The notes beneath the pieces were generated by a model. That model had not been told where the DNA came from, searched no databases, and saw nothing but the letters and a program-made list of their open reading frames with translations. A DNA stretch of 64,000 bases, taken from contig NZ_VMHP01000001.1 of assembly GCF_008795985.1 (NCBI RefSeq), positions 1,178,001 through 1,242,000 of the forward strand. Reading direction: 5' to 3'. This document shows positions 37,595 through 47,173 of this stretch, one piece after another. The translations under genes and the position numbers were made by a program. Source of the stretch: Marinobacter halotolerans (GTDB taxonomy: Bacteria > Pseudomonadota > Gammaproteobacteria > Pseudomonadales > Oleiphilaceae). The first letter of the stretch is position 1; each line of letters begins with the position of its first letter.

Positions 37595-38431
37595 ATGGAA
37601 GACCTTGTAGGCAACATCAATGTGCCGGAACTTTATGATCAGGCCAGCGGGCTAATCATGGCCTATGCCCCGAAGCTGCTGCTGGCGATTGTTACGCTGG
37701 TTCTCGGTCTCTGGCTGATTAACCGCGTTATCGGCGTGATGGACAAGAAGCTGGGCGCAAAAGACCCCACGCTGAACAAGTTCCTTTGCGGACTGATCGG
37801 CGCCATCCTCAAGATCATGCTGCTGATCTCGGTCGCATCCATGATCGGCATCGAAACCACCTCCTTTATCGCCGTTATCGGTGCCGCCGGCCTGGCGATT
37901 GGTCTGGCATTGCAGGGCAGTCTGTCCAACTTCGCGGGCGGCGTACTGATCCTGATCTTCAAGCCTTTCAAGGTTGGCGATACCATTGAAGCCCAGGGGC
38001 ATCTTGGCGCCGTGGCTGAAATCCAGATCCTTTACACCATCGTGAATACCTTCGATAACCGTCGTATTGTCATCCCCAACGGCAGTCTGTCCAACGCCAC
38101 GCTGGTGAACGTCAGCATCTATGACAAGCGCCGTTGCGACATGACCTTCGGCATTCACTACGACGACGATATCGACAAGGCCAAGGCCATTCTCCAGCGC
38201 CTGTTCGACGAAGACGAACGCTCGCTTCAGGACCCTGCACCGCGGATCTGTGTCGGAAGCCTTGGCGACAACTCCGTCAACTTGATGTTCCGCCCCTGGG
38301 TAGCCACGGATGATCTGTGGCCCTACTACTGGGATATGCACGAAAAGGTCAAGAAAGCCTTTGACGAGGCCGGCATCACCATTCCGTTCCCCCAGCGGGA
38401 TGTGCATGTCTACAACAGCAAGATCGACTGA
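37595..38431 (+). CDS. mscS: Small-conductance mechanosensitive channel, MscS family
   Basis: A 278-residue channel that opens on membrane tension during osmotic downshock. Three hydrophobic helices span residues 18-115. The pore helix TM3 carries the Gly/Ala ridge pattern (AVIGAAGLAIGLALQGSLSNFAGG). The beta domain follows (FKVGDTIEAQGHLGAVAEIQILYT, RRIVIPNGSLSNATLVN), then the C-terminal cage. Length and layout match E. coli MscS (286) rather than the larger MscK/YbdG group. A GGAG site precedes the ATG. Confidence 0.92.
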   Translation: MEDLVGNINVPELYDQASGLIMAYAPKLLLAIVTLVLGLWLINRVIGVMDKKLGAKDPTLNKFLCGLIGAILKIMLLISVASMIGIETTSFIAVIGAAGLAIGLALQGSLSNFAGGVLILIFKPFKVGDTIEAQGHLGAVAEIQILYTIVNTFDNRRIVIPNGSLSNATLVNVSIYDKRRCDMTFGIHYDDDIDKAKAILQRLFDEDERSLQDPAPRICVGSLGDNSVNLMFRPWVATDDLWPYYWDMHEKVKKAFDEAGITIPFPQRDVHVYNSKID

Positions 38432-38591
38432 CGGGTGACTGAACTCTCATTTACACAATCTGTTACTCGCATTCCTGAATGCCTCGACTAAGCTGACCAA
38501 TGATGGCGGCGGCAAAGCTCAAATGCCGCCGCCAGGTCATTGAAGCCCGCGGCTTCAGTACCGCTGTCATTGCTGGTAGGAGGTTGTCACT

Positions 38592-39152
38592 ATGCCGGTA
38601 CAGCAGTTGAAGAAGCACCTCGATCACGCAGGCGTTGAATATATGTGCCTGCCTCACCCCCCCGCTTTCACTGCCCAGGAACTTGCCCACCACGTAAAAA
38701 TCGCCGGAGACCGGGTGGTCAAGACGGTGATTCTGGAGCTCGACGGCAAGATGGCCATGCTGGTGATGCCGGCAACCTGGCGGATACGCTGGGATCGCCT
38801 GACCCGCATCCTCGACACGGATTTTGTCGATCTGGCCGACGAACAGGAATTCCAGGACCGCTTCCCCGATTGCGAAGTCGGCGCCATGCCCCCTTTCGGT
38901 AATCTGTTCAACATGCCGGTTTACTGCGCTGAGGCGCTGACCAGGCAGCCGGAGCTGGCCTTTGCCGCCGGCAGCCACACCGAATCCATCCACATGAAAA
39001 CCAGCGATTTTCTGGAACTTGTTCGTCCCATGGTGCTGGAGCAGGGTTTTGTCAGACCCGGCAGCCAGAAGCCCGCCTGGCTTACCCGTAAACGGACAAC
39101 CACAGGAGACGCCCTGACCGAAGGTCACGCTGCCAATATGGCAGGCTACTGA
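38592..39152 (+). CDS. YbaK/ProX-type aminoacyl-tRNA deacylase family protein
   Basis: A 186-residue protein whose first 150 residues are a YbaK-like editing domain: YMCLPHPPAFTAQELAHH (residues 17-34), VVKTVILELDGKMAMLVMPA with the conserved Lys (39-58), and the VGAMPPFGN GxxxP-type loop near residue 100. These domains hydrolyse mischarged tRNAs such as Cys-tRNA(Pro). The C-terminal 30 residues extend past the domain. Specificity cannot be told from sequence. An AGGAGG site precedes the ATG. Confidence 0.78.
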   Translation: MPVQQLKKHLDHAGVEYMCLPHPPAFTAQELAHHVKIAGDRVVKTVILELDGKMAMLVMPATWRIRWDRLTRILDTDFVDLADEQEFQDRFPDCEVGAMPPFGNLFNMPVYCAEALTRQPELAFAAGSHTESIHMKTSDFLELVRPMVLEQGFVRPGSQKPAWLTRKRTTTGDALTEGHAANMAGY

Positions 39153-39242
39153 GCACCGACAGGCCAAAGCCCGGGCCTGGGTCGTATTGCTTGTCTGATC
39201 CGGTTGTTTGCGTAAACTGGACGCCTCAGACAGGACATCTTT

Positions 39243-40529
39243 ATGACTCAAGCTTTCGATATAGTGATTGTCGGTGCCGGCATGGTGGGTTCAGCACTGG
39301 CTACCGGCCTGGGACAGAGCGGCTTCACCGTAGCCCTGATCGACCAGGCGGAGCCCGCACAATTCCAGGAAGGGCGGGCCCCCGACATCCGCGTTTCCGC
39401 CATCAGCGCCGGTAGTGAACGCTATCTCGATCAACTGGGTGTGTGGTCGGCCATTAACGCCATGCGCGCCACCCGTTACACCCGGCTTGCCGTGTGGGAC
39501 GAAACCCGTCACCCCCTGAGCAACTTGCTTCCGCGCAAACTGGCGGACGTCACCTTCGATGCCCGCAACCTGTCCGCCAGCCACCTGGGGCACATTGTCG
39601 AGAATTCGGTTACCCAACGGGCCCTCTGGGACGCTGCCAGCAGCCAGCCCACCGTCAGCGTTTTCCCGGGACGCACCCTGACGGCGCTGGAAAACGATGC
39701 CACGTCCGCCAGAGTGACCCTTGATAACGGCGACACTCTGGAAAGTCGGTTAGTCGTCGGGGCAGACGGCGCCGGCTCTGTCGTGCGGAATCTGGCCGGT
39801 ATCGGCGTAAGCCGCAACCAGTACCAGCAGCAGGCGATGGTAATCTCCGCCAGGTACCAGGGGCCGGTGGAAGACATCACCTGGCAGGGCTTCTTCCCCA
39901 CCGGTCCAAGGGCTTTTCTGCCCCTGCACAGCGCGGGCAATGGAGAAAGCTGGGCATCCCTGGTGTGGTATGACTCACCGGAGGTGCTGGCCCGCCTGAA
40001 AGCGCTTCCCGATGATCAACTGCTGCAGGAAATCGCCATGGCCTTTCCACCGGAACTGCCGCCGCTGACCCATATCGAAGCGAAGGCCAGCTTCCCGATT
40101 GCCCGCCAGCATGCCAAACACTATGTGAATCAGCGGGTTGTGCTGGTCGGCGATGCCGCCCACACCATCAACCCGCTGGCCGGACAGGGTGTTAACCTCG
40201 GTTTTCAGGATGCCCAGTGCCTGCAGACCCAACTGCGAGAGGCGCGCCGGGCCGGCAGTGACCTGGCAGACGCACAGTGGCTGGCTACCTATGAAAACCA
40301 GCGGCGCCCCGCCAACCGCCGGATGATGATGGCGATGGACCTGTTCTACCATCTGTTCAGCAACGAGACACCGCCGCTGCACCTGCTGCGCAACCTGGGG
40401 CTGGGCGCCGCCAAAGCCATGCCCTTTGCCCGTAATCAGGTGGCCCGCTACGCTATGGGGATCGACGACGAACTACCACCCCTGGCCCGCCAGATCGCTC
40501 AGCGGCTGCCCGGGCTCAGACACCTTTAG
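39243..40529 (+). CDS. UbiH/UbiI-family FAD-dependent ubiquinone hydroxylase
   Basis: A 428-residue class A flavin monooxygenase that hydroxylates the ubiquinone ring. The FAD dinucleotide motif is IVGAGMVGSAL (residues 9-19), DGAGSVVR is the NADPH/FAD region near residue 177, and LVGDAAHTINPLAGQGVNLGFQDA near 300 is the second FAD motif. UbiH, UbiI and UbiF are close relatives; UbiI (VisC)-like is my best guess. It is separate from ubiCA at 11.7-13.2 kb. Confidence 0.85.
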   Translation: MTQAFDIVIVGAGMVGSALATGLGQSGFTVALIDQAEPAQFQEGRAPDIRVSAISAGSERYLDQLGVWSAINAMRATRYTRLAVWDETRHPLSNLLPRKLADVTFDARNLSASHLGHIVENSVTQRALWDAASSQPTVSVFPGRTLTALENDATSARVTLDNGDTLESRLVVGADGAGSVVRNLAGIGVSRNQYQQQAMVISARYQGPVEDITWQGFFPTGPRAFLPLHSAGNGESWASLVWYDSPEVLARLKALPDDQLLQEIAMAFPPELPPLTHIEAKASFPIARQHAKHYVNQRVVLVGDAAHTINPLAGQGVNLGFQDAQCLQTQLREARRAGSDLADAQWLATYENQRRPANRRMMMAMDLFYHLFSNETPPLHLLRNLGLGAAKAMPFARNQVARYAMGIDDELPPLARQIAQRLPGLRHL

Positions 40530-40550
40530 CTTCAGAGAGAGGGAGAACTC

Positions 40551-40916
40551 ATGTCAGGCACAATCTTTACCAAGATCATGAACCGCGAAATTCCGGCGGA
40601 TATCGTCCATGAAGACGACGTCAGCCTGGCTTTCCGCGATATCAACCCGCAGGCACCGGTCCATCTGCTGATCATCCCGAAAAAGGAAATCGCGACGATC
40701 AACGATATGGAGGAAGGCGACCGCGAACTGGTCGGTCATCTTTACTGGGTTGCGGCCAAACTGGCAAAAGAGATGGGTTTTGCCGACGAGGGCTATCGAA
40801 CGGTGATGAACTGCGGCGAAAGCGCTGGCCAGTCCGTGTTTCACATCCACCTGCACGTGCTGGCCGGCAAACCCCTCGGCTGGCCGCCCTATACCGACAA
40901 AATGAAGCAGGCCTGA
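40551..40916 (+). CDS. hinT: HIT-family purine nucleotide phosphoramidase, HinT-like
   Basis: A 121-residue histidine triad protein. The catalytic triad is in FHIHLHVL, with His98, His100 and His102. TIFTKIMNREIPADIVHEDD and PVHLLIIPK are also typical. It is slightly longer than the minimal 110-residue HIT proteins. A good GGGAG site lies before the ATG, 21 bp after the ubiquinone hydroxylase stop. Confidence 0.9.
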   Translation: MSGTIFTKIMNREIPADIVHEDDVSLAFRDINPQAPVHLLIIPKKEIATINDMEEGDRELVGHLYWVAAKLAKEMGFADEGYRTVMNCGESAGQSVFHIHLHVLAGKPLGWPPYTDKMKQA

Positions 40917-40938
40917 GGCATTCCGACCTTGGGGGGAG

Positions 40939-40969
40939 GCAAGCGGGCCGGTATTGCCGGCCCGCTTGC
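40939..40969. terminator. Hairpin between convergent hinT and phoU
   Basis: Perfect 13-bp GC-rich stem (arms 40939-40951 and 40957-40969, loop TATTG) midway between the two stops. No T-run follows on either strand, so it may act as a 3' stabilising or Rho-assisted structure. Confidence 0.6.
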
Positions 40970-40988
40970 AGCAGCATCGGTGGAAAAC

Positions 40989-41711
40989 TCAGCGGCCGAC
41001 GACTTTCTCGGCTTCTTCCACCGGTGTGTGCCGCACGTCCTCGCCTTTGACCATGAAAATCACATTTTCGGCAATGTTGCAGGCATGATCACCTACCCGT
41101 TCCAGGGCGCGCAGAATCCACATGACCGACATGCAGCGGGAAATGTTGCGGGTGTCTTCCATCATGAAGGTCAGCAGGGTGCGGGTGGCCGCCTGGTACT
41201 CTTCGTCGACCCGCTTGTCTTCCTTCATGATCCGCAATGCCTGCTCGGAATCCAGGCGCGCAAAGGCATCCAGGGAATCGTGCAGCATGCCCAGCACGTG
41301 GTTGCCAATGTGACGGACTTCCACATAGCCCCGGGGCGCCTGGCCTTCCTCTGATAGCTTGATGGCAAACTTGGCAATTTTCTTGGCCTCGTCCCCGACC
41401 CGTTCCAGGTCAGACACCATCTTGATAACAGCCACCACCAGCCGCAGATCGCGCGCCGTAGGCTGGCGCCGGGCAAGAATCAACGTTGCCTCTTCGTCCA
41501 ACTCGATTTCCATCTGGTCGACTTTCTTGTCGGTAGCACGCACCTCGTCTGCCAGGTGGCCGTCGTTGTCCACCAGCGCATTGATGGCACGGTCAACCTG
41601 GGACTCCACCAGCCCGCCCATTTCCAGAAACTCGCTTTTCAGGGCCATGAGTTCGTCATTGAACTTGTGCGAGATGTGATCGCCGTAAACATCATCCTTT
41701 CTATCTGGCAT
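40989..41711 (-). CDS. phoU: Phosphate signalling and transport regulator PhoU
   Basis: A 240-residue all-helical protein with two three-helix PhoU repeats. It links PstB to PhoR and damps phosphate signalling when phosphate is plentiful. Metal-binding E/DxxxD patterns are seen in each repeat: VGDEAKKIAKF near residue 105 and VGDHACNIAENV near residue 205. It is the last gene of the pst cluster, 33 bp after pstB, as in enterobacteria. Confidence 0.93.
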   Translation of the reverse strand: MPDRKDDVYGDHISHKFNDELMALKSEFLEMGGLVESQVDRAINALVDNDGHLADEVRATDKKVDQMEIELDEEATLILARRQPTARDLRLVVAVIKMVSDLERVGDEAKKIAKFAIKLSEEGQAPRGYVEVRHIGNHVLGMLHDSLDAFARLDSEQALRIMKEDKRVDEEYQAATRTLLTFMMEDTRNISRCMSVMWILRALERVGDHACNIAENVIFMVKGEDVRHTPVEEAEKVVGR

Positions 41712-41744
41712 AGCTATGTTCTCCAGTAATCAACCGCACCGGCG

Positions 41745-42638
41745 TTAACCAAAACGCCCGGTGATGTAGGATTCGGTAAGCGGGTGCTCCGGTGAGGTAA
41801 ACACCTTATTGGTTTCATTCACTTCCACCAGATGCCCCAGGTGGAAATACGCGGTGCGATGGGAAACCCGCGCCGCCTGCTGCATCGAGTGGGTCACGAT
41901 GACAATAGTGTAGCTTTCCGACATCTCGGAGATAAGCTCTTCCACACGGGCCGTGGCAATTGGATCCAGCGCCGAGCAGGGCTCATCCATCAGGATCACC
42001 TCGGGGCTGACCGCAATGGCACGGGCGATACACAGGCGCTGCTGCTGGCCGCCCGACATACCTGTTGCCACCGAATCCAGCCGGTCTTTTACCTCGTTCC
42101 ACAGGCCGGCTTTACGCAGGCTGTTTTCAACAATATCGTCCAGTTCCGACTTGCGGTTGGCCAGGCCATGAATACGCGGGCCGTAGGCCACGTTGTCGTA
42201 TATGGATTTGGGAAAAGGATTCGGCTTCTGGAACACCATGCCCACCCGGGCGCGCAGTTCGACGACATCCCGCTTCGAGCTGTAGATATCCTCATCATCC
42301 AGCATCAGCTGACCCTTGATACGACAGATATCAATACTGTCGTTCATGCGATTCAGGCAGCGCAGAAAGGTGGATTTGCCACAGCCAGAGGGGCCGATAA
42401 ACGAGATAACCTCGTTCTGGCCAATATCCAGGCTGATGTCCTTGATTGCACGATCATTGCCGTAGGAAACGCTCACGTTCCGTAACTTGAACTTGGGATT
42501 GTCTGCGAACGGTTTACCGACCGTTTTCCCCTCTTCAATAACAGTCTCTTCCGGCTGGTCCCTCACAGGAACCGCTTCCTCCGCCTCGACAGCATGACGA
42601 TCCGCTTCACTGGAAATTGTAGGGTTCATCGTGTTCAT
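41745..42638 (-). CDS. pstB: Phosphate ABC transporter ATP-binding protein PstB
   Basis: A 297-residue ATPase. The ATG at 42638 has an AAGGAGA site and was preferred over an upstream in-frame start. The first 45 residues are an acidic, Glu-rich extension absent from E. coli PstB (257 residues). Then come Walker [10 protein letters not shown], the signature [14 protein letters not shown], Walker [14 protein letters not shown] and H-loop VTHSMQQA. Its start overlaps the end of pstA. Confidence 0.95.
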   Translation of the reverse strand: MNTMNPTISSEADRHAVEAEEAVPVRDQPEETVIEEGKTVGKPFADNPKFKLRNVSVSYGNDRAIKDISLDIGQNEVISFIGPSGCGKSTFLRCLNRMNDSIDICRIKGQLMLDDEDIYSSKRDVVELRARVGMVFQKPNPFPKSIYDNVAYGPRIHGLANRKSELDDIVENSLRKAGLWNEVKDRLDSVATGMSGGQQQRLCIARAIAVSPEVILMDEPCSALDPIATARVEELISEMSESYTIVIVTHSMQQAARVSHRTAYFHLGHLVEVNETNKVFTSPEHPLTESYITGRFG

Positions 42639-42648
42639 GTTTATCTCC

Positions 42649-43923
42649 TTACCACCGACGCTCAAGGCGCTTGCGAAGCCAGACGGCCAATGCGTTCATG
42701 CTAATCAGGAATGTCAGCAGCACCATAATGGCCGCCGACGCGCGTTCTATAAAGGCCAGTTCCGGGCTGCCCGCCCAGAGAAATACCTGAACCGGAAGTA
42801 CCGTTGCCGAATCGAAAAAGCCCGTGGGTACATCCACAATAAATGCCACCATGCCGATCAGCAGTAGCGGTGCTGTCTCGCCCAGAGCCTGCGCCATCCC
42901 GATGATGGAGCCAGTCAGCATACCCGGCATCGCCAGTGGCAGAACGTGGTGCAACACCACCTGCATTTTAGAAGCACCGATACCTTCCGCCGCTTCCCGG
43001 ATGGAAGGAGGCACACTCTTGATCGCCGCCCGGCTGGAAATAATGATGGTGGGCAGGGTCATCAGCGTCAGCACCAGGCCGCCCACAAACGGTACCGAGC
43101 GAGGCAGACCGAAAAGGTTGATGAAGACCGCCAGACCCAGCAGACCGAAGATGATCGATGGCACCGCCGCCAGGTTGTTGATATTCACTTCAATGAAATC
43201 GGTGAACTTGTTCTGCGGTGCAAACTCTTCCAGATAGATCGCTGCTGCGATACCAATCGGGAACGACAGCACCAGCGTCACGAACATGGTCAGCAGGGAA
43301 CCTACAATCGCGCCCAACACGCCGGCCCGGGACGGGTCACGGGAATCGCCATTGGAGAACAACACGTCGTTGAAGGAGGTGTCCACCACACCCTTCTCCA
43401 GCAGCTGGTCCACCCAACGCTGCTGGCGCTCGGTCAGCTTGATGGAATAGGCATCATCACCGGCATGCTTCACATAGACATCCACGTCGGTATGAGCCAG
43501 AACAGTGATGGTCTGGGTGGTACCAAGCCAATCCGGATGCGCTTTGAGTATGTTGCGCAGCTCAATGGAGGCGTATGGGTTGAGCAGATCCCGGACCGCA
43601 TCCTTGTCATCCTGGTTGGCGCCCGGTACCTGTTTGATCAGAGCCTGAAGCAAAGGCTCGACAAAATCCGCATTCTTGAGCTGACGCGCATCGGTGGCAT
43701 CATCCAGGTACATCATCTCACCGTCCAGCGGTACTTCCATGGTGATGGTGGTTTTGATGAAACCGGTATAACCCTTGCCGATAATGTCTGCAAACAGCAC
43801 AACCAGCGCCGATAGCGCGATGGCAATGGCCAGTATGCCGTAGGCCCGGAAACGGAGTTCCTTGCGGTAACGCGCTTTGAGTGACCGGCGGACAATCTCC
43901 GCCTGTGAACGTTGATCAGTCAT
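42649..43923 (-). CDS. pstA: Phosphate ABC transporter permease PstA
   Basis: A 424-residue permease, about 130 residues longer than E. coli PstA. After the first membrane helix (residues 26-48) there is a large hydrophilic, presumably periplasmic, region to about residue 200. Five further helices follow, with the ATPase-contact loop [20 protein letters not shown] near residue 310. Extended PstA proteins are common outside enterobacteria. The first 8 bp overlap pstC, indicating translational coupling. Confidence 0.93.
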   Translation of the reverse strand: MTDQRSQAEIVRRSLKARYRKELRFRAYGILAIAIALSALVVLFADIIGKGYTGFIKTTITMEVPLDGEMMYLDDATDARQLKNADFVEPLLQALIKQVPGANQDDKDAVRDLLNPYASIELRNILKAHPDWLGTTQTITVLAHTDVDVYVKHAGDDAYSIKLTERQQRWVDQLLEKGVVDTSFNDVLFSNGDSRDPSRAGVLGAIVGSLLTMFVTLVLSFPIGIAAAIYLEEFAPQNKFTDFIEVNINNLAAVPSIIFGLLGLAVFINLFGLPRSVPFVGGLVLTLMTLPTIIISSRAAIKSVPPSIREAAEGIGASKMQVVLHHVLPLAMPGMLTGSIIGMAQALGETAPLLLIGMVAFIVDVPTGFFDSATVLPVQVFLWAGSPELAFIERASAAIMVLLTFLISMNALAVWLRKRLERRW

Positions 43924-45304
43924 ACTGTTCCCGATATTTGCGAACGATTTTCAGGGCCACCACGTTCAGAAGCAGGGTAGCGAGGAAGAGCATGGCGCCC
44001 AGTGCGAACGCGGCCAGGGTCTTGGCGCTATCGAATTCCTGGTCGCCGGTCAGCAGAGTGACAATCTGCACGGTGACCGTGGTGACGGTCTCCAGCGGGT
44101 TGGCAGTGAGATTTGCCGCCAGCCCTGCCGCCATCACCACGATCATGGTTTCGCCAATGGCGCGTGAGACCGCCAGCAATATGCCGCCCATGATCCCTGG
44201 CAGGGCCGCCGGGAAAATCACCTTCTTCATGGTTTCCGACTGAGTGGCGCCCAGGGCCAGGGAGCCGTCCCTCAGGGTCTGGGGTACGGCATTGATCACA
44301 TCGTCGGACAGGGACGACACGAACGGAATGATCATGATGCCCATGACACCACCGGCGGCCAGGGCACTCTGGGAGGAAGCATCAATGCCCAGAGATGCGG
44401 CAAAATCGGCGATAAACGGCGCCACAGTCAATGCCGCGAAGAAGCCATAAACCACGGTGGGAATGCCCGCGAGCATCTCGAGGAGAGGCTTGACCACGCC
44501 ACGAACCCGCTTGTTGGCGTATTCCGACAGATAGATGGCGGACAGCAGGCCAACAGGCACGGCAACCACCATCGCAATCGCAGAGATCAACAGAGTGCCG
44601 GTAAACAGCGGAATCATGCCGAAGGCACCCTGGGCCGCCACCTGATCCGCCCTCAGGGCGGTTTGGGGGCTCCAGTTGGTGCCAAAGAAAAACTCGATAA
44701 ACGAAATTTGTTGAAAAAACCGGAAGGTCTCGAAAGCCACTGAAAAAATAATGCCCATGGTGGTCAGAATCGCCAGGGCGGCACAGGAGAAAAACAGCCA
44801 CTTTAGAATCGACTCCACCTGCGCCCGGGCGTTGACCCTTGGCCCGACTCGTACCCAGCCCAGAAATCCTGCCAGTACCGTCACCGAAATGACCAGCGAG
44901 CTCATCAGAAACTGGCTTTGCTGACGCAGCGACTCAAGACGTTCCGCAGCCGCGGCGATGGGACCATCCACGAACGCCGGTGGCAGCGCACCACTGGCAA
45001 CGTTGCTGATCTTGCTGAGCAGTAGACTGGCTTCGCCCTCTGAATCCGGCACCATGTCCTGCGGCAATGAACCAATAACCAGCGTCTGAATGACTTTATC
45101 CTGAAATGCCGCCCAACTTACCAGCACCAGCAACCCTGGAATGACACACCAGAGCGCTGCCCGGGCACCGTAATAGAATGGCAGTGACTTGAGGTGGCGA
45201 ATACCACCCAGGGGCATCGCCAGCGACCGGGACCGTGCGTAGCCCAGACCGTAGGCCACCAGGGCCAGTACGAGGGTCAGTAAGAGGAGCGTGGATGATT
45301 GCAT
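43916..45304 (-). CDS. pstC: Phosphate ABC transporter permease PstC
   Basis: A 462-residue permease, against 319 in E. coli. Extra sequence lies between helix 1 and the conserved core, including a hydrophilic stretch at about 75-130. The core begins near residue 175 and contains the permease loop LRDGSLALGATQSETMKKVIFPAALPGIMGG around 345-375. The gene follows pstS after a 145-bp gap holding a hairpin, and overlaps pstA by 8 bp. Confidence 0.92.
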   Translation of the reverse strand: MQSSTLLLLTLVLALVAYGLGYARSRSLAMPLGGIRHLKSLPFYYGARAALWCVIPGLLVLVSWAAFQDKVIQTLVIGSLPQDMVPDSEGEASLLLSKISNVASGALPPAFVDGPIAAAAERLESLRQQSQFLMSSLVISVTVLAGFLGWVRVGPRVNARAQVESILKWLFFSCAALAILTTMGIIFSVAFETFRFFQQISFIEFFFGTNWSPQTALRADQVAAQGAFGMIPLFTGTLLISAIAMVVAVPVGLLSAIYLSEYANKRVRGVVKPLLEMLAGIPTVVYGFFAALTVAPFIADFAASLGIDASSQSALAAGGVMGIMIIPFVSSLSDDVINAVPQTLRDGSLALGATQSETMKKVIFPAALPGIMGGILLAVSRAIGETMIVVMAAGLAANLTANPLETVTTVTVQIVTLLTGDQEFDSAKTLAAFALGAMLFLATLLLNVVALKIVRKYREQYD

Positions 45305-45384
45305 GTATTTTCCCGTCTGACACTTTGATAGGCGACAAGTGTAAAGATTTAAAACAGGTTTCGCACTGTGAGCTGTAAACGTGC

Positions 45385-45416
45385 AAAAGGGTGCGGGCCA
45401 TTTTCGGCCCGCACCC
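45385..45416 (-). terminator. Intercistronic hairpin between pstS and pstC
   Basis: Perfect 11-bp stem (45389-45399 with 45406-45416, loop of 6), followed by TTTT on the minus strand, 33 bp after the pstS stop. Probably a partial terminator or mRNA-stabilising element that keeps pstS transcripts in excess over pstCAB. Confidence 0.65.
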
Positions 45417-45449
45417 CTATCTCAGGTAACGACAGTAACGCTTACCTGC

Positions 45450-46502
45450 TTACATCAGCTCTTCTTTGGCCAGGTTCGGCATTTTCTCGGCTTTCTCCTG
45501 AAGGTTCATCAGGGCATCACGAGTGGGAACAATCAGGCCAACGCTCTTGAGGTAGCCGTTTGGTCCCATCGCCGCAGCGCTGGTGAACTCTTCAACGTAT
45601 TGAGCAATGCCGGGAATAACGCCAACGTGTGCTTTCTTGACATAGAAGAACAGTGAACGTGCGACCGGGTATTCGTCGCTCGCGATTGCTTCATTGGTCG
45701 GCTCTACACCGTTAAGGGTAGCAGCCTGCAGACGATCAGAGTTTTCTTCCAGGAAGCTGTAACCGAACACACCGTACATGCCAGCGTCGTCAATCAGTTT
45801 CTGCACGATCAGGTTGTCATTCTCGCCAGCTTCGATGAACGCGCCATCTTCACGAACGCTCTGGCACACGCTCTCCATGTCGTCCTCGCTCATTTTGGCA
45901 ACGGCCGGCAGGTCTTCACAGCCACCCTGCAGGGCCAGCTCGTTGAATGAGTCACGGGTGCCGGAAGTCGGAGGCGGACCCATTACACGGATCTTGACGT
46001 TCGGCAGATCGGAATCAACCTCGGACCAGGTCTTGTAAGGATTCGGGATCAATTCGTTTTCGTTGTCCGGGTTCGGCACCTGCTTGCCGAGGGCCAGGAA
46101 CAGCTGCTCAAGGGTCAGCTCCAGGTTCTGGGCTTCCTGAGAGCTGGCAATCACGATACCGTCTGAACCGATACGGAATTCGGTAATGTCTTTAACGCCG
46201 TTTCCCATGCAAAGATCGTATTCGGAAGTCTTCATGCGGCGTGAAGCGTTGGTGATGTCAGGGTGCTGGGTGCCGATGCCCTGGCAGAACAACTTCATGC
46301 CGCCGCCGGAGCCGGTAGATTCAAGCTTGGGCGTGGCAAAGTCAGTCTTGGTTCCAAAACGCTCGGCCACAACGGTGGCGAACGGGTAAACAGTGGAAGA
46401 ACCGACGATGCTGATAGTGTCGCGAGCCATGGCAGGAGTCGACACGGCAGCGATGCTGCCTGCCAGTGCTACTGAGGTGAGGGCTGTTTTAAGGTTAATC
46501 AC
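45450..46502 (-). CDS. pstS: Phosphate-binding protein PstS
   Basis: A 350-residue periplasmic phosphate receptor. The GTG at 46502 is preferred because GGAGA lies 6 bp upstream and it opens a good signal peptide ending near AMA-RD; an ATG at 46526 has no ribosome site. Phosphate-contact stretches are visible: VGSSTVYPF, ESTGSGGGMK and PPPTSGTRDSF. The sequence belongs to the PBP-like_2 group rather than the E. coli PstS group. A near-consensus Pho box lies 78 bp upstream. Confidence 0.92.
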   Translation of the reverse strand: MINLKTALTSVALAGSIAAVSTPAMARDTISIVGSSTVYPFATVVAERFGTKTDFATPKLESTGSGGGMKLFCQGIGTQHPDITNASRRMKTSEYDLCMGNGVKDITEFRIGSDGIVIASSQEAQNLELTLEQLFLALGKQVPNPDNENELIPNPYKTWSEVDSDLPNVKIRVMGPPPTSGTRDSFNELALQGGCEDLPAVAKMSEDDMESVCQSVREDGAFIEAGENDNLIVQKLIDDAGMYGVFGYSFLEENSDRLQAATLNGVEPTNEAIASDEYPVARSLFFYVKKAHVGVIPGIAQYVEEFTSAAAMGPNGYLKSVGLIVPTRDALMNLQEKAEKMPNLAKEELM

Positions 46503-46579
46503 GTTGAGTCTCCATCTAGCTGTCATTTTGACTTTATGGTCGGGTTGCTTCACCGATACGCAAACCTTAAAGACGTTTT

Positions 46580-46597
46580 GTGACAACTTTGTGACAA
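46580..46597 (-). promoter_or_regulatory. Pho box of pstS
   Basis: The minus strand reads TTGTCACAAAGTTGTCAC: two TTGTCAC direct repeats 11 bp apart. It matches the E. coli Pho box CTGTCATAAAGTTGTCAC at 16 of 18 positions. It lies 78 bp upstream of the pstS start, so PhoB (gene at 13.2 kb) should activate pstS and, by read-through, pstCAB-phoU. Confidence 0.88.
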
Positions 46598-46704
46598 CCC
46601 CTGAAATATAGAACAGGTCAGTGGATTTTTCTTGCAGACACCTCGTGGGACGCTAACATGCGTATACCAAAAATAATTCCAGCGCCACCATAAAGGCAGT
46701 ACCC

Positions 46705-47115
46705 ATGACAGCCCTGAATGACGATATGCCTGCGCCGCGCGGCGAACTGATTACCCAGATTGTTCCCCTACCCTCCGACACCAACCCCAACGGCGACGTC
46801 TTTGCCGGTTGGCTGGTCCGCCATATGGACATTGCCGCTGCCACCCTCGCCGGGCGCACATCCCAGGGCCGCAACGCCACCGTAGCCATGGACCGGATGG
46901 AATTTCTTTCACCGTTGAGAGTGGGCGCCCAGGTCGGCTGCTACGGCGAACTGGTGGAAGTAGGCCGCAGCTCCATGAAAATCAACATCGAAGTCTGGAC
47001 CCTGGACCGCAGTGCAAGAACCCCCCGTAAAGTGACCGAAGGGCTCTTCATCTACGTGGCTATTGACGAGCACGGCCGTATCCGCGAAGTACCGGACCAG
47101 CCCGAGTTGTCATAA
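46705..47115 (+). CDS. Acyl-CoA thioesterase, YciA-like hotdog protein
   Basis: A 136-residue single-hotdog thioesterase. Signatures are PSDTNPNGDVFAGWLVRHMDIAAA (residues 19-42), with the catalytic Asp in GDVFAGW, and VAMDRMEFLSPLRVGAQVGCYGELVEVGRSSMKINIE. It is most like YciA, which hydrolyses a broad range of acyl-CoAs. It sits between the Pho box of pstS and the phn operon, facing the latter, and shows no obvious link to either. Confidence 0.85.
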   Translation: MTALNDDMPAPRGELITQIVPLPSDTNPNGDVFAGWLVRHMDIAAATLAGRTSQGRNATVAMDRMEFLSPLRVGAQVGCYGELVEVGRSSMKINIEVWTLDRSARTPRKVTEGLFIYVAIDEHGRIREVPDQPELS

Positions 47116-47173
47116 AAACGTCATCGTCTAGTCTTAGGGTCGGGATGTAACTTCCCGTAACCGGAGATCGACG

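Noticed and set aside
47116..47173. Possible Pho box upstream of phnD (GTCATCGTCTAGTC)
   Set aside because: Only about half of the 18 positions match and the two half-sites are not correctly spaced, so it is no better than chance.
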